Shown here: piece by piece, positions 43,600-52,253 of the stretch
Layout: the number at the start of each line of letters is the position of its first letter
Position numbering within the stretch: position 1 is the first letter of the stretch
Assembly (NCBI GenBank): GCA_965371245.1
Contig: CBDUXT010000002.1
Coordinates: 71,963 to 135,962, forward strand
Direction of reading: 5' to 3'
DNA length: 64,000 nucleotides
From: CBDUXT01 sp965371245
Lineage (GTDB): Bacteria > Planctomycetota > Phycisphaerae > UBA1845
Notes under the pieces: generated by a model
What the model was told of the DNA's origin: nothing
Database searches by the model: none
What the model saw: the letters and a program-made list of their open reading frames with translations, nothing else
Made by a program: the position numbers and the translations under genes

Positions 43600-46500
43600 C
43601 TACCCCCCCCCGAAGGATGGGAAAGCCTGCTCCTCAAGTTCCGCCTGAATGAGAATCCTCGGCTTGACCAGGATCAGTAGGGTCTGCTCGTCCTTGACCA
43701 TCGAGCGCGAGGAATAGAGCCGCTTGAGAATCGGAATCTTCGAGAGAATCGGCACGCCGACCTCGACCTCGGTCTCGGACGCGAGCTTCTGCCCACCGAT
43801 GAGAAGCGTACCACCGTCGGGAACGGAAACGGTCGTGTTGATCTGTTGCTGGGAGACCGACGGAAGCTGAATAAACGCCGCGAGCGCCGGCCCGCCGCCG
43901 AAACCGCCGCCGGCCGCACCGCCGGTAAAGGGGAACGTCTGCAGGGCGAGAAGGCGGGTGACGGTCGGTCGAAGCGTCAAGGTCACGTATCGCCGGTCGG
44001 CGCTGACCGTTCCGGTGACGACGAGCGACGCGCCCGTCGGAATCGCCTGTGTGGTTGGTGCCACGCCAACGGCACCCGTGGCCACCACGGGCGTAAGGCT
44101 GCTGACGAAACCCTGGGACAAACCCACCGCCACGAACGACGTTTGCCCGTTGGACAACACCAGCCGGGGTGCGGTCAGGACCGTCGAGCGCGAGTCGGCC
44201 TGTGTCGCCCGGATCAGGAAATCCACCTGGATGTTGTCCAGAAAGCTACCGAACAGGCTGAATGCCGGCGTCAAGGTTGAGCCCGCGAAGCTTCCGGCGA
44301 TGTCGCTGTTCAGAAAGCTCGGATCGGTGAAGGCCAACAGGTTGTTGCGGATCGGGATCGGGGTGCCGCTTGCGCCGCTTCCGCCGGCATTCGCCGGGAC
44401 CAAGGTGGCCCGACCGAAGGGTTGAGGGATCGTGGCGGGGGTCTGCGTCAAGGCATTGCCCAGAGCGGGTGTTGCCGGCGTAAAGCCCAATCGCGTGAGC
44501 GATCGCGGCAACAGCAGCGTGTTGCCCAGGACGGGATCCTGCAACGTCCCGGCCCCCCCAGGGATGAAATCAAAACCCGCGCTTCCCGAGTTGAGCACGA
44601 TGTCGATATCGATCCCGAGTTCCTCGAGATAGTTGCTCGTCACGGTGAGAAAGCGGGCCTCGACCGCGATCTGCACGCGGCGCTGCTCACGCAGGCGCCC
44701 CAGAAGACCGCCGACCTGGCGCTGCCCGGCCGAGTTCTGCGTGACGACGAGCTGCCCGTTGATTTCATGAATTGACGCGGTCGATGGCCCGGCACGGTAC
44801 CAACTGGCCGGCTGGATGGTCTCCTTGATGAGATCGATGATCTTCCGGACGCGCCGAGCCCGCCCCGGATCCGACTCTGCTTCATCATCGTCGTCATCGC
44901 CATAGAGCCATGGGCGATCCGCGCGTTGAGCCTGACGCGCAGCGCTCTGGCTGAGAATCTTACCCAGGTCATATTCAGGCCCGTTCGTGAAGTTGGGAAT
45001 CTCCATCAGCAGGTCGGCGATGTCGTAGGTCGCCAGGTAGACGTTCTTGTCGATGGTTTCCCGCGTGGCGATCTTGATCACATCGGTGAGGACGTCGAAC
45101 CCGAGATCGACCGCGCCGCCACCCGCCTGATCGAGAATCTCGGTCAACGCGGTCTTGAGCGTGATCTGCTGCGGCAGACTCAGGCTGATCCGGACGGTCG
45201 CGGAAACGCCGGCGCGCTCCAGGTCGTTCCAGTTGACGATCAGCGGAAGCCGATGGGCATCCACGAGTCGCTCGATAACCTGCTCAAACGGAAGCTTGCG
45301 AAAATCGACGGGGATTCGCCGGTCGAGCGCGCCGAACAGGCGGCTGCCCGAGGCCGAGCCCGCGCCCGTCTGTCGCGTGGCCCGTTGGATCAACTCCGGC
45401 CAATCCCGAGGATAACGAATCTCCTCTTGCCAGGGGATTTTGGCCTCCTCGACATCAATGAGGCTCTTCTGCGTTTGACGGTAAAACTCGTTGCGAATTT
45501 CCCGGGCGCGCTGGAACTGGCGCCGTTCCTCCCATTCGTCCATCATCCAGCGGGCCGGCCGGTGCCGGGGGTCGATGATGGTCACCTGCTTGAGAACGTT
45601 GATGGCGGCCACAAGGTCACCGTCTTTGCGGTGCTGGAGCGCCTGATTCATCAGCGCCTCGACCTGCTGGGCACGGCGCTCTTCGATGTCGCGTAGCTGC
45701 TTGGCGCGGGCCTCGCGTATTTGTTCCTGAGTCTCTTGCTGTTTTCGTTCGTGAAAGAGCCGCTCCTCGTTCTGGACCCATCGGTCTAGCGCGTCGGCCT
45801 CGTCGCGCAAGCCTTCGTACTTGGTCACGGGGTCGGCGAACTGAGCCCCGGCCTCCACGATCTGCCGGGCGCGGGTGACCAGTTGGTTGGCCTCGGCAAA
45901 CCGTTCGTTCCCGACGTGCTCGCGAATCTGCCGTTCGGCATCTCGATATTCCGCCTCCGCGCGCTGCCAGTTGATTTGATTCTCCGCGCGGATCTGATCG
46001 GCCAGACTCTGGTCTCCCAAACCGTTCACGGTATTCTCGTGTTGTTGGAGACGCTTCAACCCCTCAACCGCTTCGGGGTACCCGGGGAGAGCGCTCAGCG
46101 CTTCGTTGTAGAGCCGCCGAGCTTCCGCGTACCGGACCGCCCGGACCATCTCGTCGGCCTCGGCGGTAAGCACGCGGGCTCGCTGGCCATTGACCTTTTG
46201 TCCACGGGGTTGGGGCTGGTCCGCCGACCGTTGTGGCACCCCGGCGGCACCGTTCAGCGATCGCAGAAGATTGGCGGCGGCTTCTGTCACCGAGGGGGAC
46301 GCGTACGCGTTGGCGACGACCGTCCGGAGGAGTCCTCGCGCCTGGTTTTTGTCGCCTTCCGAATGGGCCGTCTCGGCATCCTCCAGATCGCGCAAAGCCT
46401 TCTCACTCATCGTGATCGCGACCTGAGTGCGGTTCACATAGGCATCGCGAACGACCTTTTGGCCGTCATTGAGTGCGTCCCGATCGATCCCTGCCAGCTT

Positions 46501-46656
46501 TTCCTGGGCGGCCACGTAGTCGCCCTGGGCAAAGAGCTGAATCGCCTGCTCCAACAGAATCGTCGGGTCTTGAGCTATCGCCGGAGACGTGACGGCCGTC
46601 AGTGTAAGCAGTGCGGATAGACACACACCGCGCTTGCCGATCCTCAAGCTGTGCAC
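43600..46656 (-). CDS. large type II/IV secretion secretin with N-terminal helical repeats
   Basis: 1018 residues. Signal peptide (CLSALLTLTAVTSPAIA). Residues about 30-400 are TPR-like and coiled coil (AIQLFAQGDYVAAQEKLAGI, YAEARRLYNEALSALPGYPE, RKQQETQEQIREARAKQLRD). Residues about 440-530 hold a STN/secretin N domain (RIPVDFRKLPFEQVIERLVD). The C-terminal 400 residues are the outer-membrane secretin gate: VAVEARFLTVTSNYLEELGI, VSVPDGGTLLIGGQKLASE and VGVPILSKIPILKRLYSSR, then LLILVKPRI. It forms the outer-membrane channel for a pilus or pseudopilus and is last in an operon headed by a PilM-like gene. Secretins of this length with TPR-rich N-termini occur in Planctomycetes. Confidence 0.88.
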   Translation of the reverse strand: MHSLRIGKRGVCLSALLTLTAVTSPAIAQDPTILLEQAIQLFAQGDYVAAQEKLAGIDRDALNDGQKVVRDAYVNRTQVAITMSEKALRDLEDAETAHSEGDKNQARGLLRTVVANAYASPSVTEAAANLLRSLNGAAGVPQRSADQPQPRGQKVNGQRARVLTAEADEMVRAVRYAEARRLYNEALSALPGYPEAVEGLKRLQQHENTVNGLGDQSLADQIRAENQINWQRAEAEYRDAERQIREHVGNERFAEANQLVTRARQIVEAGAQFADPVTKYEGLRDEADALDRWVQNEERLFHERKQQETQEQIREARAKQLRDIEERRAQQVEALMNQALQHRKDGDLVAAINVLKQVTIIDPRHRPARWMMDEWEERRQFQRAREIRNEFYRQTQKSLIDVEEAKIPWQEEIRYPRDWPELIQRATRQTGAGSASGSRLFGALDRRIPVDFRKLPFEQVIERLVDAHRLPLIVNWNDLERAGVSATVRISLSLPQQITLKTALTEILDQAGGGAVDLGFDVLTDVIKIATRETIDKNVYLATYDIADLLMEIPNFTNGPEYDLGKILSQSAARQAQRADRPWLYGDDDDDEAESDPGRARRVRKIIDLIKETIQPASWYRAGPSTASIHEINGQLVVTQNSAGQRQVGGLLGRLREQRRVQIAVEARFLTVTSNYLEELGIDIDIVLNSGSAGFDFIPGGAGTLQDPVLGNTLLLPRSLTRLGFTPATPALGNALTQTPATIPQPFGRATLVPANAGGSGASGTPIPIRNNLLAFTDPSFLNSDIAGSFAGSTLTPAFSLFGSFLDNIQVDFLIRATQADSRSTVLTAPRLVLSNGQTSFVAVGLSQGFVSSLTPVVATGAVGVAPTTQAIPTGASLVVTGTVSADRRYVTLTLRPTVTRLLALQTFPFTGGAAGGGFGGGPALAAFIQLPSVSQQQINTTVSVPDGGTLLIGGQKLASETEVEVGVPILSKIPILKRLYSSRSMVKDEQTLLILVKPRILIQAELEEQAFPSFGGG

Positions 46657-46885
46657 CGGAAGTCCTCCTCGTTGGCGTTGGGCCTTAAGTCAGCGTTGGC
46701 AGGGCCGGGCCGGTGTGACGGACACATCCCGGATCAACGCGGGAACAAAAAAGCACTCGCATCGTATGCTGCGGCACAAACGGACGCGCTACCCTGGCGG
46801 GCGACTCGGTCCCGTCGTGGGTCACGATCATAGGGGCTCGGCATGGCCACCGCAAGTTCGGACAATCCCATCCGAGACCTTGTTT

Positions 46886-48754
46886 CTATTTGACCGGCGC
46901 CCAAAGCCGTCCCTGTGCCGTGCGCTTGTCCGGGCTGGCTTTATCGGTCGCAACGAAGCGTTCGTGGAGCTTCCCGGAATCGTCAAGGAACACAACCGAA
47001 CAAGCCGTTGTCGGGCCGCCAAACCGTACGCCGGTCCGACTGGCGCCGCCCTTCTTCCGGTCGCGGTACGCACGGTTGAAGTCGATGTCGAGCAGCACGG
47101 CGCCGGCCGAGAACTCGATCCCGGCATCCTGTCCTACCGTCGGGTCGTCGATGCTGGGAACGCGAACGCGAGCCTCCCCGCGCATGCGGTCGCCTTCGGC
47201 AAACTTGAAGCGCCGAGGCGATTTCACCCAGACGCCCTCCACCCACTTATAGAACTCGACGCCGACCTCTCGCTTTCGGTCGTCCTTGCTGGTTACGTAG
47301 AACTCGGTGTCGGCGGGGATGGACACTTGGACCGGCTTGGTCCACGGGCCGGGCAACACGACCACGAGCGCATCCTCGGGCCTGGCAAACTTCTCCGGCA
47401 GTGCCGCGAACCGGTTGTAGATCAACGCACGAAGACGGTAGTGATAGGTTCTTCCGCTCTGAACACTGTCTAGTCGGGCATCATGCGCCCAGATCTGTTG
47501 TATTGGGAGCGGCAGTCGCTTGGGCGCGTTAGCCCCCCCCCCCCCCCCGCCGCCGCCTTTTGGGACTTGACCGCCGAACTTGCGAATATACCGCACGATG
47601 TCACCCTCGCGCTGGTTCGCGAGCTGCTTGATCTTCTCCGCCCGCTTCTTGTCGCCCGCCGCGGTCGTCGGATCGGTGATGATGTCAAACGCCCTGTTGT
47701 GCGCCTGCGTGATCTCCTCACGGGACTTGTGCTCCCAGGCCGTTTTGATCATCGCCTCGATTTCGTCAAGGATTTCGGAAACACTCTGTTGGCCGCTGTC
47801 CACGACCACTTCCTCCTCTGATTCCTCCGAATAACGATCGACTGGAACGGCCGCGGGCGCTTCCTTGGGAAACAGGTACTCGTCGTCCTGGAAAAGAACA
47901 TCCCGACGCTCCGTCAGGATCGGAAAAGCCCACTCGTCGCCGTTGACCCGCTCGGGCATGAGCGGACGGAGGAGGTCCAGTTGGACCCTGTGTTCGCGAA
48001 GGAGTTCCAGATGACGTTCGACGCCGACCATCTGGCCTCGGGTCACGAGCGTCCGACCGTCTTGGACGGCCAGCGAAAAGCGGGGAAGCGGTGGGGCCGG
48101 GTTGGACGGCCATGCATCAATCGTCGCCCAGTCGCTGTCCGACGTACTCCCATCGTCGCCCACCATCCGACGCTGAAGCTCAACACCGGCGAAGATCACG
48201 TCCTTGCGGGTCACACCGTAGGTGTTCTTCTGTTCTGACATCTGGCCCTCGACGTCGAAGATGGCCGAGACCGTCACCCAGTTCGTTTCGTCGTATCGCT
48301 CCACATCGGCGCTGTCCGTTCTTCGGAAGGTCGTGCGTCCGTACGTGACACCCACCTTGGAGAGCGGAACCACCTTCACCAACGCGGCGCCGCCGTGGAT
48401 GCTCTCCGGCGGTTCGATGATGGGAACCTCCGGACCCATGGGTGCGACCATCGGCAACGACCGGTCGATCCCACCACCGTCAAAAGGATCCAAAGAGGCC
48501 ATGAGCTCGGGGTACAGCCGCTCCGGCATCTCGACCTTGGGTTGGCCGCGACGCACCCGGTCACGAACGTCGTCCGCTTTCTTCGCGACGGTCTGGTGGA
48601 TGTTGCCCGGTGTGACCAGTTGACCACCGAGCTCCAACTGATTGGGCGAAGTCACCAGGTACCTGCCGATCGCGGCGATCAGCATGACGCCGGCAACTCC
48701 TAGGACGGCTTTCTCCACGTGCCGCTCGAGCGGATTCACCAACTGCTTGGCCAT
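46886..48754 (-). CDS. hypothetical envelope protein of the pilus/secretion operon, with a G16 tract
   Basis: 622 residues. Single TM helix near the N-terminus (VEKAVLGVAGVMLIAAIGRY) after a short cytoplasmic head, so mostly periplasmic. A region at about 325-400 is helical and acidic/basic (SEILDEIEAMIKTAWEHKSR). Next is a run of eight glycines encoded by GGC×3 and a 16-G homopolymer (47533-47548, C on the plus strand). The C-terminal 200 residues include YHYRLRALIYNRFAALPEKF, a fibronectin-like pattern, and FRPEG-like beta strands. No domain name can be given. Its place between the PilO-position gene and the secretin suggests a PilP-like bridging role, by context only. Confidence 0.65.
   Translation of the reverse strand: MAKQLVNPLERHVEKAVLGVAGVMLIAAIGRYLVTSPNQLELGGQLVTPGNIHQTVAKKADDVRDRVRRGQPKVEMPERLYPELMASLDPFDGGGIDRSLPMVAPMGPEVPIIEPPESIHGGAALVKVVPLSKVGVTYGRTTFRRTDSADVERYDETNWVTVSAIFDVEGQMSEQKNTYGVTRKDVIFAGVELQRRMVGDDGSTSDSDWATIDAWPSNPAPPLPRFSLAVQDGRTLVTRGQMVGVERHLELLREHRVQLDLLRPLMPERVNGDEWAFPILTERRDVLFQDDEYLFPKEAPAAVPVDRYSEESEEEVVVDSGQQSVSEILDEIEAMIKTAWEHKSREEITQAHNRAFDIITDPTTAAGDKKRAEKIKQLANQREGDIVRYIRKFGGQVPKGGGGGGGGANAPKRLPLPIQQIWAHDARLDSVQSGRTYHYRLRALIYNRFAALPEKFARPEDALVVVLPGPWTKPVQVSIPADTEFYVTSKDDRKREVGVEFYKWVEGVWVKSPRRFKFAEGDRMRGEARVRVPSIDDPTVGQDAGIEFSAGAVLLDIDFNRAYRDRKKGGASRTGVRFGGPTTACSVVFLDDSGKLHERFVATDKASPDKRTAQGRLWAPVK
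47533..47548. repeat. 16-bp poly-C (poly-G on the coding strand) tract
   Basis: Sixteen uninterrupted C residues lie inside the 622-residue envelope-protein gene. They encode five of eight consecutive glycines plus the first base of an Ala codon. A gain or loss of one base would shift the frame for the last about 210 residues, so it is a candidate slippage site. Sequencing error in such tracts is also common. Confidence 0.85.
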
Positions 48755-48823
48755 CGTCTTGACACCTCAAAGGAATGTCGGGAACAAACGGAGCACACGC
48801 CCCAAACCAAAGCCTCGCTGCCG

Positions 48824-50104
48824 CTAGTCACCCTCGTCTTCCTCGACGCGCTCCGGGCAGTTCAGATGATCGTAAAACTCACAGATGTCGTCCGGGATGA
48901 GCGGCCGAAAGACCTCGCCGAGCATGACCGTCTCGAAGTCGAGTATGACATTGACGACCGGGGCGGCCCCGTAGATTTTTCCCTGCATCTTCTTGTTCGG
49001 CGGAACGGCCACGTAGGAAACCCGCTGAAGCGTGTGAATGCTGTTCCTGGTGATCTTGTCGATCAGGCGATTGACGTCCCGTTGATCCATGATCAGCTTG
49101 ATCGAGACCTGCATCACATCATACCAGTCGTTCGAGCCGGTCCCGGTGAATACGGTCTCTGCCGAGCCCGGAGGAAGCGAGGCTTCGAATCCTCCCGGCC
49201 CGGAACCTACGACGTCCTCTCCTTCACCCGCGGGCAGCACGTAGCCGTCGGAAAGACGTAGGGAAATGATCTCCTTGACCGGAAGCGTTCCGACCCAGGG
49301 GTTCTCGCCACGTTTGGCAACCGCGTCCGCGGCCTCTCTGTTCAGCGCCACGATCGCTTCGACGATGTCCTTCTGGATCCAGTAGCCGACCTGAGCCCGC
49401 CATACATCCCATAGGTCCGGCGCATCGACCGTTCCGGTATCTCGTAGGTTGGGCTCGAACTCAAGGGAGGCTACCTTCCTTGCCAGCTTCTCGTCGTCGA
49501 AGTGTACGGCATAGATGTAGATGCTCTGAGCCTTGGCCAGGTGCGCCCGCGCATCGGCGTTTTCTCGTACCCCGTCACGGGTCACCACGCCTGCCGGCGT
49601 AAACGCCGGGCCGGGCTCCGGAAGGGTCGGCTGCGATGCGCCGCTGTCCAGGCCGATCTCACGGCGAAGCGCCTGCTCGTTCTCGATTCGATCCTTGGCC
49701 TTGCGGAAGTCCGCGTCGGTCGCCGGTCCGCCGAAGTTGAGCGACTCCATCAGGGCGTTCATCGACTCGGCATACCTGGCACGAAACTCGTTTCGTGCCC
49801 GCGGCGGCCCGGCCGGAAAGACGTTGGCGACCAGCGGTTGATAGCCGCAGAGTTCTTTGATTCTCTTGAAGACGCGTTCCCGATCCTCCATGATGATGGC
49901 GATCTTCGCCTCTTCCGCCTCAAGACAGGCCTTGTTCGTCGGTTGGCTCTGAAGCCGGTCGAGCGCGCCATGAACGCGTTCGACCTTTTGCATCTCCTCG
50001 AGCACCTTGGGCATGCTCTTCATACCGGTCACGCCCAGGGCGACGCCGGCGGCCGTGACCACGCCGCAGATGATGAAGAACATCTGTTGCCGGAAGAATT
50101 CCAT
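48824..50104 (-). CDS. hypothetical single-pass envelope protein of the pilus/secretion operon (PilO position)
   Basis: 426 residues. One N-terminal TM helix (QQMFFIICGVVTAAGVALGV) is followed by a periplasmic domain with a helical start (VLEEMQKVERVHGALDRLQS). The C-terminal about 150 residues look like an alpha/beta ferredoxin-like domain (WYDVMQVSIKLIMDQRDVNR, LIDKI). This is the arrangement of PilO/GspM-type proteins: short cytoplasmic tail, TM, coiled coil, ferredoxin fold. Sequence similarity to PilO is not obvious, so the assignment is by topology and by its place directly after the PilM-like gene. Confidence 0.6.
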   Translation of the reverse strand: MEFFRQQMFFIICGVVTAAGVALGVTGMKSMPKVLEEMQKVERVHGALDRLQSQPTNKACLEAEEAKIAIIMEDRERVFKRIKELCGYQPLVANVFPAGPPRARNEFRARYAESMNALMESLNFGGPATDADFRKAKDRIENEQALRREIGLDSGASQPTLPEPGPAFTPAGVVTRDGVRENADARAHLAKAQSIYIYAVHFDDEKLARKVASLEFEPNLRDTGTVDAPDLWDVWRAQVGYWIQKDIVEAIVALNREAADAVAKRGENPWVGTLPVKEIISLRLSDGYVLPAGEGEDVVGSGPGGFEASLPPGSAETVFTGTGSNDWYDVMQVSIKLIMDQRDVNRLIDKITRNSIHTLQRVSYVAVPPNKKMQGKIYGAAPVVNVILDFETVMLGEVFRPLIPDDICEFYDHLNCPERVEEDEGD

Positions 50105-50199
50105 GTTTCGTTTGCTTTCCCTCTACGTTCGGGACCAGGTTCTACCCCCAACCGAAAACGCGTCGGTGGCGGTTGTCCTACGATCGCACCCTGAATTCG

Positions 50200-52158
50200 T
50201 CAATCGCCGCCACCGGGCTCGTCGCCCGAATCATCGAACTCGGGGTAGTCTTCCAGTATCGCGTCGATCCAAAGGACGTATCGCCAGTCGTTGGCGGTCG
50301 ATTCGTTCGTTACCGGGTCCATCCCCTCGCCGTGCCCAGCCGCGGAACCGCCTGGAGTTTCGATTCGGTTGCCGTCAAACAAGAAGACCCGATCGAAGTA
50401 GAACCCCGTTCCGGCGGTCCGCCCGTTTTTACGGAGGGCGGCCATGAAGGTTTCAGCCATAAACCTGGTGCGATCCTTGTGCGCCGAACGGCACGTAATC
50501 TCGATCTTGATCGCATCCAGTTCCGACGCCGGATCGTTGATCGGCTCCTCAACCTCGACCACGCTTTCCCACTCGTAGGCGTTGACGTCCGCCTCGTACT
50601 GCATGACCAGCTTCTCGATGAACACCTGCGAGCGCTCATCACGCGGAGGCGCTTCCGCCATCGCATCGACGATCTCGGACGGCGTCCGCGCGAGGCCGAG
50701 CGCACCTTGCGGGCGCGGAACCGACTGGTGAATCACCTGCAGAATGCGAGGAATCATGCTCTTGTTTTTTTGCATCGCGGTCAGTTCTTCGGTCTGCCCG
50801 CGTTCGCTGCCACCCTTGCCGCTCAGCTTGCGTAGCTGGTTCTTGAAGAACTCACCGGCATTGCGGATGGCGACCGCTCGTGCGCGATCGGGCAGTGCCG
50901 AGCTGGGGCCGTTGGTGATGAGGTCGTCCGCCGCCTCGATCGTCGTGACCGACGGCACGCGCACCTCCGCATCGGCCGCCAGCGCTCGCATGTCCGCCGA
51001 CTGCCGGAACGACACCAACCCGCCCGCCAGAAAGAGACACGCCGCAGCCGCTGCGAAGGCCGGCCTCTTCTTACGCCACACAATCTGTTTGGCGATCTCC
51101 GCCGGCAAGAGGTTGCACGTGATCTTCGCGCGGTCGGCTCCCTGAATAGCCAGCCCATACGCCACCCCAAACGCAAGCAGGTGATCCTTGAAATCGCCTC
51201 CACCGGCGCCGCCGGCAAACGTGATGCACTTGAACGCATCCGGCTTCTCGACGGGAAGCCCGAGGTTCTGCTGAAGATATTTCTGCAGGCCGGGCAACTT
51301 ACAGGCGTCGCCGAAGCAGACCACCTTCTCCACGTTGCTTTCGCGGTGCGTGGACGAGTAAAAGCCGATGGAGCGCTGCAACTCCTGCACCAGGTCGGCA
51401 AAGACCGGGCGCATGGCCTGGAAAATCTGACGCGCATACTTGCTGGTGTCCGCGGAACGCTTGAGGCTTTCCGCTTTTGAAAATGACAGCTTGAACGCCT
51501 TGACCAGCGCCTCGGTGAAGTGATTCCCGCCGATGGGCACGTTCCGCGTCCAAAACGTATCGGCCGTGGCGATGATCAGGTCGGTGTTCTCCGCCCCGAT
51601 GTCCACAAGAATCGTGGTTTCCGAACCGACCATGCCGTCGAACCGGGCCGCGTTGTAGATGGCCAGAGGGCTGGATTGGACCGCCGCGGGTTCGATGGAG
51701 GCCTGCTCGAAATGCAACAGGTGCTCTCGAAGGAGTTCGCGCTTCATCGCGAAGATACCGACTTCCAGATCGGGCGCGCCTTCTTCCTGGAAGGTCTGGT
51801 AGTCCCAGATCACCTCGTCCATGTCGAACGGGATCTGCTGATCCGCCTCGAAGCGGACGAGGTCGGGAAGCTTCTTCGCTGAATGGGGAGGCAGCTTGGT
51901 AAAGCGGGCGAGCGTCTGCTGGCCCGGAACGGCCACGATGACCTGGGCCTTCGAGATGTCGTTACGCGAAAGGAATTTTTCCAGTGCCGCGCTGATGAGC
52001 TCGACCCGGTCGGCGTCCGGTTGGGAGAGAATCTTGGCGTGTTCGATGTAGTCGTGGGCGACAACCTCGACCGTCTCGTCGCCGCTCATGCGAATCTTCA
52101 AAGCCTTGAGGGCACAACGACCCAAGTCCAGGCCCCAGACCGTTTGCGTTTTCGCCAT
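50200..52158 (-). CDS. pilM: PilM-type ATPase-fold protein fused to a PilN-like membrane segment
   Basis: 652 residues from the ATG at 52158 (GGAG 8 nt upstream). Residues 1-350 are the actin-like PilM fold: VWGLDLGRCALKALKIRMSG, VIVAVPGQQTLARFTKLPP, VRFEADQQIPFDMDEVIWDY, TILVDIGAENTDLIIATADT, VPIGGNHFTEAL and CFGDACKLPGLQKYLQQNLG. At about 366-385 there is a TM helix (AFAAAAACLFLAGGLVSF), followed by some 265 periplasmic residues. Normal PilM is about 350 residues and soluble, binding the PilN N-terminus; here the extra part occupies the PilN position. The operon continues with two envelope proteins and a secretin. Confidence 0.85.
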   Translation of the reverse strand: MAKTQTVWGLDLGRCALKALKIRMSGDETVEVVAHDYIEHAKILSQPDADRVELISAALEKFLSRNDISKAQVIVAVPGQQTLARFTKLPPHSAKKLPDLVRFEADQQIPFDMDEVIWDYQTFQEEGAPDLEVGIFAMKRELLREHLLHFEQASIEPAAVQSSPLAIYNAARFDGMVGSETTILVDIGAENTDLIIATADTFWTRNVPIGGNHFTEALVKAFKLSFSKAESLKRSADTSKYARQIFQAMRPVFADLVQELQRSIGFYSSTHRESNVEKVVCFGDACKLPGLQKYLQQNLGLPVEKPDAFKCITFAGGAGGGDFKDHLLAFGVAYGLAIQGADRAKITCNLLPAEIAKQIVWRKKRPAFAAAAACLFLAGGLVSFRQSADMRALAADAEVRVPSVTTIEAADDLITNGPSSALPDRARAVAIRNAGEFFKNQLRKLSGKGGSERGQTEELTAMQKNKSMIPRILQVIHQSVPRPQGALGLARTPSEIVDAMAEAPPRDERSQVFIEKLVMQYEADVNAYEWESVVEVEEPINDPASELDAIKIEITCRSAHKDRTRFMAETFMAALRKNGRTAGTGFYFDRVFLFDGNRIETPGGSAAGHGEGMDPVTNESTANDWRYVLWIDAILEDYPEFDDSGDEPGGGD

Positions 52159-52253
52159 GAACGGTGTCTCCAATCGCCACGGGCACGGCCCGAGACGTTT
52201 CTGGTAGGATCGACCCTTTCCCCGGGTCTAGGTGTCAGGTAGAGTCGCTCCGC

